A stretch of 64,000 nt of DNA, taken from an uncultured Clostridia bacterium. Its GTDB lineage: Bacteria > Bacillota > Clostridia > Christensenellales > Borkfalkiaceae. Where the stretch lies: NCBI GenBank assembly GCA_944368065.1, contig CALVWV010000043.1:1-64000 (forward strand), given 5' to 3'. Below the pieces are notes generated by a model, which searched no databases, was not told the origin of the DNA, and saw only the letters and a list, made by a program, of their open reading frames with translations. Of the stretch, positions 1 through 7,041 are shown piece by piece; the stretch's first letter is position 1; the number at the start of each line of letters is the position of its first letter. Both the position numbers and the translations under genes were made by a program.

Positions 1-173
1 CTAAAAAGCGTTTCTGGCTCACTTCCACCGGCAAGGTAAAAAGAGCGCACGGCGGCAAGAACCATAAGGCAGAAACCAAGAACAGAAAGAGAAAGAGAAA
101 TTTACGTAAAAACACGTTAGTTTCCACCACGCAGGAATCCACCGTAAGGTCGATGATTCCTTACAAGGATTAA
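1..173 (+). CDS. rpmI: 50S ribosomal protein L35 (C-terminal part)
   Basis: The open frame enters from the left edge (codons begin at base 3) and runs 56 codons to TAA at 171-173. The peptide is very basic and carries the L35 pattern: KKRFWLTSTGKVKRAHGGK, then a lysine/arginine run with H-KAETKNRKRKR, and a C-terminus near MIPY. The start lies outside the window; L35 is usually about 65 residues, so only the first few are missing. L35 is a small component of the large ribosomal subunit. It precedes rplT by 14 bp, the standard infC-rpmI-rplT order. An AGGAGGT sequence overlapping its stop serves rplT. Confidence 0.95.
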   Translation, partial: KKRFWLTSTGKVKRAHGGKNHKAETKNRKRKRNLRKNTLVSTTQESTVRSMIPYKD

Positions 174-187
174 GGAGGTAGAACCGT

Positions 188-538
188 ATGCGTATTAAAA
201 GAACAGTAAACGCGCTCAAAAAGCGCAGAAAGATATTCCGCCTTTCCAAGGGCTATTTCGGCAACAAGTCCAAGTCTTACAGAATCGCACGCGAAGCCGT
301 GATGAAGTCCTTAAACTATGCGTTCAAGGGCCGCAAGCTCCGCAAGCGCGATATGCGCAGCCTCTGGATTGCACGTATCAATGCCGCTGCAAGAATCAAC
401 GGACTTTCTTATTCCAAGTTCATGCACGGACTTAAGGCTGCCGGCATCAATCTCAACAGAAAAGTTCTCGCCGACCTCGCCATAAACGACGCAACTGCAT
501 TTGCAGCGCTCGCAGAAAAGGCAAAGGCAGCCGTTTAA
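188..538 (+). CDS. rplT: 50S ribosomal protein L20
   Basis: A 116-residue basic protein with typical L20 length and sequence: [17 protein letters not shown] at the N-terminus, [18 protein letters not shown] in the extended arm, and a globular C-terminal half containing [21 protein letters not shown]20 binds 23S rRNA early in 50S assembly, and in other bacteria it represses its own operon. The start is fixed by the AGGAGGT at 173-179. The gene is translated directly after rpmI and is followed by an intrinsic terminator, so it is the last gene of the operon. Confidence 0.98.
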   Translation: MRIKRTVNALKKRRKIFRLSKGYFGNKSKSYRIAREAVMKSLNYAFKGRKLRKRDMRSLWIARINAAARINGLSYSKFMHGLKAAGINLNRKVLADLAINDATAFAALAEKAKAAV

Positions 539-552
539 GAACGACTTACCAT

Positions 553-590
553 AAATTAAGCCTTGAAACACAGGCTTAATTTTTTGCATT
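553..590 (+). terminator. Intrinsic terminator of the rpmI-rplT operon
   Basis: A perfect 11-bp stem (arms 553-563 and 572-582) closes an 8-nt loop, and the right arm runs into a T-rich tract. It ends the ribosomal-protein transcript a few bases before the next start codon at 594. Confidence 0.9.
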
Positions 591-593
591 TTT

Positions 594-1322
594 ATGATAA
601 TACAATCAAAATCCAACCCTAAGGTAAAGGATATGGCTGCGCTCAAGGAAAAGAAATTTCGCCGCGAGCGCGGCGAATACCTTGCCGAGGGCGTAAAAAT
701 GGTTTCCGAGTGCATTGCGGCGGGGTGCGAAATAACGGGGCTTTTCTGCACGGAAGAATACGAAGGCAGGTTTGAAAACGCTACAGTGGTTTCTCGCGCG
801 GTTTACGAGTATATCTCGGACGAGCGCAACCCTCAGGGCGTCATAGCTTCCGTTAAAATTCCCGATACTTCCGTGCGTGCGCCGCAAAGCAGGTGCATTC
901 TTCTGGACGGACTTCAGGACCCGGGCAACGTAGGCACGATTATACGTACCGCTAATGCCGCCGGATATTCCGAAATTTATATGGTAAACTGTGCCGATCC
1001 GTTTTCACCAAAATGCGTCCGCGCAAGCATGAGCGGAGTGTTCTTTGCAAAAATAATGCAGGGCACGGCGGACGAGGTGCTTTCGGCGCTTTCGGATACG
1101 CCGATAATATGCGCCGACATGGACGGAGAAAACGCGTACAGTTTTTCCGCACCGCAGAAGTTTTGCCTGTGTATAGGCAACGAGGGCTCGGGACTCAGCC
1201 AAAAAGTGCGCTCTGCGGCGCAGTATACCGTAAAAATACCTATGCGCCCCACGTGCGAAAGCCTTAACGCAGCTGTTTCTGCGGGGATTTTGATGTATCT
1301 TCTCGGCAGGGCGGAAGCTTGA
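594..1322 (+). CDS. TrmH/SpoU family rRNA 2'-O-methyltransferase
   Basis: A 242-residue SPOUT-class methylase that would transfer methyl from SAM to a ribose 2'-OH in rRNA or tRNA. All three SpoU motifs are visible: motif 1 DPGNVGTIIRTANAAG (about 104-119), motif 2 CIGNEGSGLS (about 193-202) and motif 3 IPMRPTCESLNAAVSAGI (about 215-232), which forms the trefoil knot and SAM site. The N-terminal 90 residues resemble the SpoU substrate-binding domain (SNPKVKDMAALKEKKFR). The length fits the RlmB/YsgA-like clostridial group. The start codon lies right behind the rplT terminator and no strong ribosome binding site is visible. The exact target base cannot be read from sequence. Confidence 0.9.
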   Translation: MIIQSKSNPKVKDMAALKEKKFRRERGEYLAEGVKMVSECIAAGCEITGLFCTEEYEGRFENATVVSRAVYEYISDERNPQGVIASVKIPDTSVRAPQSRCILLDGLQDPGNVGTIIRTANAAGYSEIYMVNCADPFSPKCVRASMSGVFFAKIMQGTADEVLSALSDTPIICADMDGENAYSFSAPQKFCLCIGNEGSGLSQKVRSAAQYTVKIPMRPTCESLNAAVSAGILMYLLGRAEA

Positions 1323-1359
1323 TTTTCCGCCGTAAAACTTAAATAAAGAGGTCAGAAAA

Positions 1360-2100
1360 ATGTCAGGACATTCCAAATGGCACAATATACAGGCAAAAAA
1401 AGGTAAGACTGACGCCGCGCGCGGCGCAATGTTTACCAAACTGGGCAGGGAAATAGCAGTTGCCGCAAAGGGTAACCCCAATCCCGATACGAACAGCAAG
1501 CTTGCCGACGTTATCGCAAAAGCAAAAGCTGCCAACATGCCCAACGATACAATCAAGCGCTCCATTGCAAAGGCCGCAGGTGAACTCGGCGATAAGGATT
1601 ACAAGGAGCTTACCTACGAAGGTTACGGCGTAGGCGGTGCGGCAGTCATCATAACGACCCTTACCGATAACGTAAACAGGACGGCGGGCGACGTGCGCTC
1701 GACCATGTCCAAATGCGGCGGTCAGATGGGCAATACGGGTTGCGTTTCCTATATGTTCGATAAAAAAGGATATTTTGCAATCGAACGTACACCCGAGCTT
1801 GACGAAGACAAGATGATGGAGTATTGCCTCGAAGCAGGCGCCGACGATTATGTCGCCCAGCCCGATGCGTATGAAGTTTTCTGCGCGCCCGAAACATTCT
1901 CCGATGTGCGCGCGTACTTCGAAGGCAAGGGGATAAACTTCTTTGAAGCGGCTGTTAAGATGATACCCCAGAACTATATCACACTCGACGCTGACAAGCT
2001 TGAAACTTTTAGAAAGATGCTTGACAGGCTCAACGAGCTTGACGATGTTCAGGATATCTACCACAACGTAGAGCTTCCCGAAGAGGACGAAGAAGAGTAA
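1360..2100 (+). CDS. YebC/PmpR family transcriptional regulator
   Basis: A 246-residue YebC-family protein (DUF28) with the invariant N-terminus MSGHSKWHNIQAKKGK. Conserved segments TKLGREIAVAAK, MPNDTIKRSIAKA, YEGYGVGGAAVIITTLTDN and AFGHG-region equivalents are present. The acidic C-terminus (ELPEEDEEE) is also typical. Family members are cytoplasmic DNA-binding regulators, and some have recently been linked to translation of proline-rich stretches. The spacing to the methylase is 37 bp with GAGGTC before the ATG. A terminator follows, so the methylase and yebC form a short operon. Confidence 0.95.
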   Translation: MSGHSKWHNIQAKKGKTDAARGAMFTKLGREIAVAAKGNPNPDTNSKLADVIAKAKAANMPNDTIKRSIAKAAGELGDKDYKELTYEGYGVGGAAVIITTLTDNVNRTAGDVRSTMSKCGGQMGNTGCVSYMFDKKGYFAIERTPELDEDKMMEYCLEAGADDYVAQPDAYEVFCAPETFSDVRAYFEGKGINFFEAAVKMIPQNYITLDADKLETFRKMLDRLNELDDVQDIYHNVELPEEDEEE

Positions 2101-2133
2101 TCTTCATTCAGCATCAGGTGCAATAGAAAGTTC

Positions 2134-2163
2134 AAAAGGCAAGGATTTCCTTGCCTTTTTTTG
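2134..2163 (+). terminator. Intrinsic terminator after yebC
   Basis: A perfect 11-bp stem (2134-2144 with 2149-2159) has a 4-nt loop and a following run of T. It ends the methylase-yebC transcript. Confidence 0.92.
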
Positions 2164-2538
2164 TTGCAAAAGTTGATTTTTAATCGTATACGGAATGAAA
2201 CAACTGGCTGCAAGTTTTGCTGCAAGTTGATATGCGACCGGAATTCACTGAAAAATTTTTGTCGTCGGGCGAATAATCGGCAGAGCGTTGCAGAAAATAT
2301 TATTACAAGCGGAAACGCTTTGAAAATATAGTCTGTTTTAAGGCGTTCCGCTTTGAAAACCGACATTTAATTTAATATTTCTGTTTTTTGTAATGCTTTA
2401 ATGTGTTGCATTATTTATCAGAAATATTAATTATTTTTTTATAGCGGTTATGTTTTAAACCAGGCGCAGGGGAGCGTTTTCTTACGGAGAGAACGCTTCC
2501 CTATGTATTTTTAAGGACTTTTGCGTATAAAATATACC
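2164..2538 (+). other. AT-rich intergenic region with a stable leader hairpin
   Basis: No gene is evident in this stretch. It contains a strong hairpin at 2470-2501: 12 pairs with one bulged T, a 7-nt loop, and the right arm followed by TATGTATTTTTAA. The hairpin sits about 20-40 bp ahead of the next gene, so it may end an upstream transcript or act as an attenuator. A short direct repeat (GCTGCAAGTT twice) lies near 2208-2228. No promoter I would rely on was found. Confidence 0.5.
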
Positions 2539-3450
2539 ATGCGCAAATTAGTAAGGTTCATCTGTGCCTGTCTGAGCATCTGCGCCGTCGTGGGCGGAGC
2601 GGTATGCGCTTTTGTCAGCAGGGCTTCCAAAGCAGAATACAGCGGCGTTGAACTGATTACCGTCTGGCAGATAGATAGTTTTGAGGGCGGAAAAGGTTCG
2701 CGCGCCGAATATCTGCGCTCTGTCGGCAGTAAATTTTACAGGCAGAGCAAAATCTATGTAGAGGTGACGGCAGTATCTGCCGACGCCGCGCGCAGCAATA
2801 TTGAAGCAGGCACTTTGCCGGATATAATTTCTTACGGCTCGGGGTTTTACGGCATAGAGAGCTATATTCAAGAAAAAGATTACGCCGTATCCTGGTGCCG
2901 CGGCGCTTATTGCCTTATATCTCTGAATTCCACCGACTTTTCTGCGGCGAACGCTGAAAATACCGTAATCAATGCGGGGCGGGATAATCTTGCGGGCGCA
3001 GCCGCGCTTCTGAGCGGTCTGGGCGGAGCGAAGGAGATATCGCCGACGGCAGCTTACGTAAGTCTCATAAACGGCGATTATGATTATCTTTTAGGCACGC
3101 AGCGCGATATTATAAGATTGCAGACGAGGAATTTGAGTTTCAACGTTTTTCCGATAACCTGTTTTAACGACCTGTACCAGAATTTTTCAGTGCTTGCAGA
3201 CGGTGAAAAACGGGAAGCCTGCAAAAGCTACACAGATTATGTTTTGTCTGTGAGTGAAAATTTATATAAAACAGGTATGTTTTACGACGATGTGCACCTT
3301 TATTCGGACGAAATGAGCTCGCTTGAAGGTGTGAAAGCTGAATTTACCGTTCCGCCCGTTGCAGGAAAAGATTACATTGCCGAGCTTAAAAATGTTGTGA
3401 CGGCGGGAGATATAAATATGCTTAAAAGTTTGCTTAAACCATTGAAATAA
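2539..3450 (+). CDS. Secreted extracellular solute-binding-like protein
   Basis: About 303 residues with an N-terminal hydrophobic signal (RKLVRFICACLSIC followed by a small-residue stretch) and a mature part that looks like a family-1 ABC substrate-binding protein: ELITVWQIDSFEGGKGSRAEYL, then LPDIISYGSGF and a later VFPITCFNDLYQNF segment. No lipobox of good quality is visible. No permease or ATPase gene lies nearby, and the protein is shorter than usual binding proteins (400+), so its role is open. The ATG at 2539 is preferred. A TTG at 2521 would add six residues and has AAGGA only 3 nt upstream. A TATAAA at 2525-2530 would make the ATG transcript nearly leaderless. Confidence 0.6.
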   Translation: MRKLVRFICACLSICAVVGGAVCAFVSRASKAEYSGVELITVWQIDSFEGGKGSRAEYLRSVGSKFYRQSKIYVEVTAVSADAARSNIEAGTLPDIISYGSGFYGIESYIQEKDYAVSWCRGAYCLISLNSTDFSAANAENTVINAGRDNLAGAAALLSGLGGAKEISPTAAYVSLINGDYDYLLGTQRDIIRLQTRNLSFNVFPITCFNDLYQNFSVLADGEKREACKSYTDYVLSVSENLYKTGMFYDDVHLYSDEMSSLEGVKAEFTVPPVAGKDYIAELKNVVTAGDINMLKSLLKPLK

Positions 3451-3470
3451 TACAAAAAAAATGTTATTAT
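3442..3470 (+). promoter_or_regulatory. Sigma-A-type promoter for murB-PHP-whiA
   Basis: TTGAAA (3442-3447) and TATTAT (3465-3470) are separated by exactly 17 bp. The predicted transcript start near 3477 leaves only about 10 nt before the TTG start of murB, so the AGGGG at 3474-3478 would be mostly outside the message. Confidence 0.6.
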
Positions 3471-3486
3471 ATAGGGGTAGACGTTT

Positions 3487-4578
3487 TTGGCGTTTGAAAA
3501 TTTTGATAACGATTTAATAAGCGGCATTAAAAGCCGCAAAAATTTCAGCTTTTCCGCTTTCACTACATACGGTTGCGGCGGATATGCCGACCGCGCTTTT
3601 TTTCCTCAGACGGAAGCCGAAGCGTGTGCGCTTTATTCGCATATATTAAAAAGCGGAAAAAAGTTCTGCATCCTCGGGTGCGGTTCTGACGTTCTGGCTC
3701 AGGACGGGTATTACGACGGATATGTAATATGCACTTGCGGCATGAATAGGATATCCTTTCCGCAGTGCACGGAACTGAACCCTTCAAATGAGTCTGCAAA
3801 TGTTTCCGACCAAAATGTTTTTCTTTCGTCAAAAGAAAGTGAAGGAAGTATTTCAGACGGCAAAATCATTTCCAAAAACAGTTGCGCAAAAAAAACGCGC
3901 GGCAATGATACAGACAATTATCGGGCGTCTGAATTAAATAAAACTGACTTGAATAAATCTGATTGCGTGATTTTGGAAGTCGGCGGAGGCGTAAGGGTAA
4001 GCGATTTGCTCAACCTCTGCAAAAAAATCGGTCTGGGCGGGCTTGAGTTTCTTGCGGGCATACCTGCAAGTTTCGGCGGTCTCGTTTATATGAACGGAGG
4101 AGCGGACGGAAAAAGCATTTCCGAAAACGTTTTGTCTGTACGCATTTTTGACGGCGAAATTAAAACTCTCACGCGCGAAGAATGCAATTTTACATATAAA
4201 CACAGTACTATGCGTGACATAAAGTGTCTGATTCTGAGTGTAAAATTGATTGTCAGGCGCGAAAATCCGCTTAATGTTGCACAAAATATAAAAAACAGAC
4301 TTAAAGAGCGCGGAGCTTTGCCTTCCGGCAGAAGTTGCGGCTGTGTGTTTGAAAATTACTGCGGAGTCAGCGCGGGAAAGATTATTGAAAGCGCCGACCT
4401 TAAGGGAGCGCGCATAGGCGGCGCGGTCGTAAGCGAAAAACACGCGAATTTTATAATTAACCGCGGCACAAGCTCGGCTGACGTATACGCGCTTATCAGA
4501 TATGTCAAAGAGCAGGTTTACAAAAAATTCGGCATAACGCTTAAAGAAGAAGTTTGTTACATCGGAGAATTTGAATGA
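3487..4578 (+). CDS. murB: UDP-N-acetylenolpyruvoylglucosamine reductase
   Basis: MurB reduces UDP-GlcNAc-enolpyruvate to UDP-MurNAc using NADPH and FAD in the cytoplasm. Seen: FAD-binding TTYGCGGYAD (26-35) and GCGSDVLAQDG (64-74), then LGGLEFLAGIPASFGG (183-198), the YKHS motif (237-240), and a C-terminal LKEEVCYIG whose Glu fits the catalytic Glu. The proton-donor serine of the SxGSxF motif is Cys286 here (SCGCVF). Residues 94-158 are an extra, polar, low-complexity stretch of about 60 residues, giving 363 residues instead of about 300. It starts at TTG with AGGGG upstream and overlaps the PHP gene by 4 bp. The family call is firm. Confidence 0.92.
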   Translation: MAFENFDNDLISGIKSRKNFSFSAFTTYGCGGYADRAFFPQTEAEACALYSHILKSGKKFCILGCGSDVLAQDGYYDGYVICTCGMNRISFPQCTELNPSNESANVSDQNVFLSSKESEGSISDGKIISKNSCAKKTRGNDTDNYRASELNKTDLNKSDCVILEVGGGVRVSDLLNLCKKIGLGGLEFLAGIPASFGGLVYMNGGADGKSISENVLSVRIFDGEIKTLTREECNFTYKHSTMRDIKCLILSVKLIVRRENPLNVAQNIKNRLKERGALPSGRSCGCVFENYCGVSAGKIIESADLKGARIGGAVVSEKHANFIINRGTSSADVYALIRYVKEQVYKKFGITLKEEVCYIGEFE

Positions 4579-5351
4579 TACTTACGGGAGATTACCATAC
4601 GCATACGCCGTATTCCCACGGCAAAAACACCGTACTCGAAAATGCCGTTGCGGCGCAGAAGCTGGGACTTAAGGCAGTGGGCATTACCGACCACGGCTTC
4701 AATCACATAATTTTCGGGCTGCGCAGAAGAAAGCTCGATGCGCTCCGCGCCGAGTGTACCGCCGCGGAAAAAGCTACCGGCGTAAAGGTGCTTATGGGCA
4801 TGGAGAGCAATCTGACTTCGGACAGGGGCGATACAGACATGAAGTTGAGCGACCTTGTGCATTTCGATTTATATCTTTGCGGACTGCACGAAGTTCTTAT
4901 GTATAAGACTCCGAAAGATTTTATCAACCTGTCCGTAAAAAATTATTTTGCGTGCAAATCGGGCAAAAGACCTTCGGATAAACTTTTTGATACTACGACA
5001 AGGGCTTATATCAACGCGGTAAAAAATAATCCCATCGATATCCTCACACACATAAATTTCAGATGTTTCTGCGACGTGAAGGAGGTGGCGAAGTGCTGCG
5101 CCGATTACGGCACTTATATCGAAATCAACACCAAAAAGTACCACATTACGCCTGAAGAGCTCAATGAAATGGCTGAAACGGGTGTGCGCTTCATAATAGA
5201 TTCCGATGCGCATTCCGCAGACAGGGTTGGCGATACCAAAATAGCGGAAGAACTTTTATCGCAGGCAAGCGTGCCGCTCGACAGGATAGACAACATAGAC
5301 GGCCGCGAACCTAAATTCCGTTTTGCCGAGTACAAAAAAACGCATATGTGA
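4575..5351 (+). CDS. PHP-domain metal-dependent phosphoesterase
   Basis: A 258-residue PHP-fold protein with the metal-binding signatures HTHTPYSHGKN (8-18), GITDHG (36-41), an LTHINF segment, and DSDAHSADRVG near the C-terminus. PHP proteins hydrolyse phosphoesters using two or three metals; histidinol phosphatase and YcdX are relatives, and the substrate here is unknown. Its ATG overlaps the murB stop (ATGA), so translation is probably coupled. In many Firmicutes a PHP gene sits between murB and rapZ-yvcK-whiA; here whiA follows directly. A link to cell-wall or sugar-nucleotide metabolism is only suggested by this position. Confidence 0.85.
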   Translation: MILTGDYHTHTPYSHGKNTVLENAVAAQKLGLKAVGITDHGFNHIIFGLRRRKLDALRAECTAAEKATGVKVLMGMESNLTSDRGDTDMKLSDLVHFDLYLCGLHEVLMYKTPKDFINLSVKNYFACKSGKRPSDKLFDTTTRAYINAVKNNPIDILTHINFRCFCDVKEVAKCCADYGTYIEINTKKYHITPEELNEMAETGVRFIIDSDAHSADRVGDTKIAEELLSQASVPLDRIDNIDGREPKFRFAEYKKTHM

Positions 5352-5394
5352 TGCGGGCGCCGTCTGCGCACGGATTACAGCATAATTTATAGTA

Positions 5395-6348
5395 ATGACA
5401 AATTTTACCGAAGAAATCAAAACAGAAATAATTGAAAAATTTTCGGGTGGCAGAGGCGAATATCTTGCCGCCCTTTCGGCATTTGTGCGCACCAGCGGCA
5501 GCCTTATAAAGTCGGGCGCTGATTTCGGCTTTGAACTTTCCACCGAAAGCGAACTTACCGCGCATTTTTTTGCAGAAATGCTTGAAAGCGTATTCAGCGT
5601 TGAAATAAGCGATTTTTCCTCGCGTTCAGACCTTTCAAGCGGAAAGGACAAGCTTGTTTTTTCCTGCGTTAACGACGAAAGCAGTGCGCTGTTAAAAGAA
5701 CTCTGCGTTCTCGGCGAGGACGGCGAAGGGCGCTTCCTTGACTTTTCCATAGGCGCTGTAGCCGACGGAAAAAGTTGCGCCGCCGCCTATCTTAAAGGCG
5801 CGTTTCTCGGCGGAGGAAGCTGTACTCTGCCCGATTCTTCAAGCTATTCGAGCACCGGTTATCACTTCGAGGTAGTGTTCCGCAACAAGAACACGGCGGC
5901 AGATTTTTCCGACCTTCTGTGCGGGTTCGATATACTTGCAAAGCTTGTAATGCGCAAGGACAGCGCGGTTGTGTATCTTAAGAGCATTGACTCTATCTCT
6001 GCGGCGCTGGCTGTCATGGGGGCAGATAAAGCGCTTGAACGGCTTAAAGAGACTGCGCGTCTGCGCGGAAATTCTAACAATGAAAACCGCGTAAACAACT
6101 GTTCTGTTTCAAATATCGATAAAACTGTTTCCGCATCGGTAAAGCAGGTTCAGGCCATAGAGGTCATACGTTCTACAATAGGTCTGCAGAGCCTGGACGA
6201 AAATTTATTTTCTGTAGCGGAAGGCAGGCTTGCGGATAAAAATGCCTCCATGCAGGAGCTTGCAGACAGGCTTAAAATTTCAAAAAGCTGTCTTAACCAT
6301 CGCATCCGCAAAATTATGGAAATAGCCAAATCGCTCGACAGAGACTGA
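5395..6348 (+). CDS. whiA: DNA-binding protein WhiA
   Basis: A 317-residue WhiA family protein (DUF199). The N-terminal half is a degenerate LAGLIDADG homing-endonuclease fold, with YLAALSAFVRTSGSLI (22-37) and YLKGAFLGGGSCTLPD in its second half. The C-terminal part has NCSVSNIDKTV followed by a helix-turn-helix (MQELADRLKISKSCLNHRIRKI). In Streptomyces WhiA controls sporulation; in Bacillus it affects cell division and is present in non-spore-formers, so its presence does not prove sporulation. It lies 43 bp after the PHP gene with no clear ribosome binding site before the ATG. It is probably the last gene of the murB operon. Confidence 0.92.
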   Translation: MTNFTEEIKTEIIEKFSGGRGEYLAALSAFVRTSGSLIKSGADFGFELSTESELTAHFFAEMLESVFSVEISDFSSRSDLSSGKDKLVFSCVNDESSALLKELCVLGEDGEGRFLDFSIGAVADGKSCAAAYLKGAFLGGGSCTLPDSSSYSSTGYHFEVVFRNKNTAADFSDLLCGFDILAKLVMRKDSAVVYLKSIDSISAALAVMGADKALERLKETARLRGNSNNENRVNNCSVSNIDKTVSASVKQVQAIEVIRSTIGLQSLDENLFSVAEGRLADKNASMQELADRLKISKSCLNHRIRKIMEIAKSLDRD

Positions 6349-6414
6349 CCAATTTTTTTGCATTCAGCAATGCTCAGACGGTTTGATAACCAAAGACAGT
6401 TTACAATAATATTT

Positions 6415-6837
6415 ATGGATACCGATTACAGCATTCCCGACTACAGAAAAATAAGTTTTTACGCAAAATGGCTTAAAACTTTCTCCCCGCAAATGACCGA
6501 CGAACAGTACCGTCAGTACATAGACGGCGCATTTTTATGGCATGCTTTCAGTTTTCAGCTTATTCCGAAGGAAAGCTTCCTCGAAGGCGACGCCGCGCGT
6601 GCCGCGTTCGACTCTGCGGATAAAAGCGGCGCTGAATTTATAAGATTGTGGTCTGACGAAAATCCGCGTCCGCTCGGCAGAGACTTAAAAGCTGCGGATA
6701 TAGAAAATGATGATAAAGACATTGAATTTTACGCCGTCGGAAAAGGTTTCGGGTGGACTTACGTAGTCACTCACGAAACGGGCTGCGGTCTCGGTCCTTA
6801 TTTCATGTATTCCGACACGCAACGGAATAAAGCATGA
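6415..6837 (+). CDS. Conserved hypothetical protein, DUF4275-like
   Basis: About 140 residues, cytoplasmic, with no signal or membrane segment. The central part (QYRQYIDGAFLWHAFSF, then FLEGDAARAAFDSADK) and the end (GWTYVVTHETGCGLGPYF) recall the small DUF4275 family. I recognise this from pattern only, and no function is known. The ATG at 6415 is preferred; an upstream in-frame TTG at 6358 lies 9 bp after the whiA stop and has no ribosome binding site. The 200 bp that follow hold no gene. Confidence 0.6.
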   Translation: MDTDYSIPDYRKISFYAKWLKTFSPQMTDEQYRQYIDGAFLWHAFSFQLIPKESFLEGDAARAAFDSADKSGAEFIRLWSDENPRPLGRDLKAADIENDDKDIEFYAVGKGFGWTYVVTHETGCGLGPYFMYSDTQRNKA

Positions 6838-7041
6838 TTGCTAAATAAATAACATAAAAATTAACGGAAGTTTTGCATCAGAAAAATAAAAAGGCGGAAA
6901 TAACTTTGACGCAACGGCTTTTAACATATAGGGGCAAAAGTCTGAGCCGCCTTGGAAGCGCAAAACAAAAATAAACATTTTGTCCGTAAAAATGCGGCCT
7001 GCGCAAATGCTGCGGACTTTTTAATGACAAGAGGATAAACA

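Noticed and set aside
6982..7022. GTCCG...CGGAC hairpin with T5 just before dnaE as a terminator or attenuator
   Set aside because: The outer stem is only 5 bp and the interior does not pair cleanly, so support is weak.
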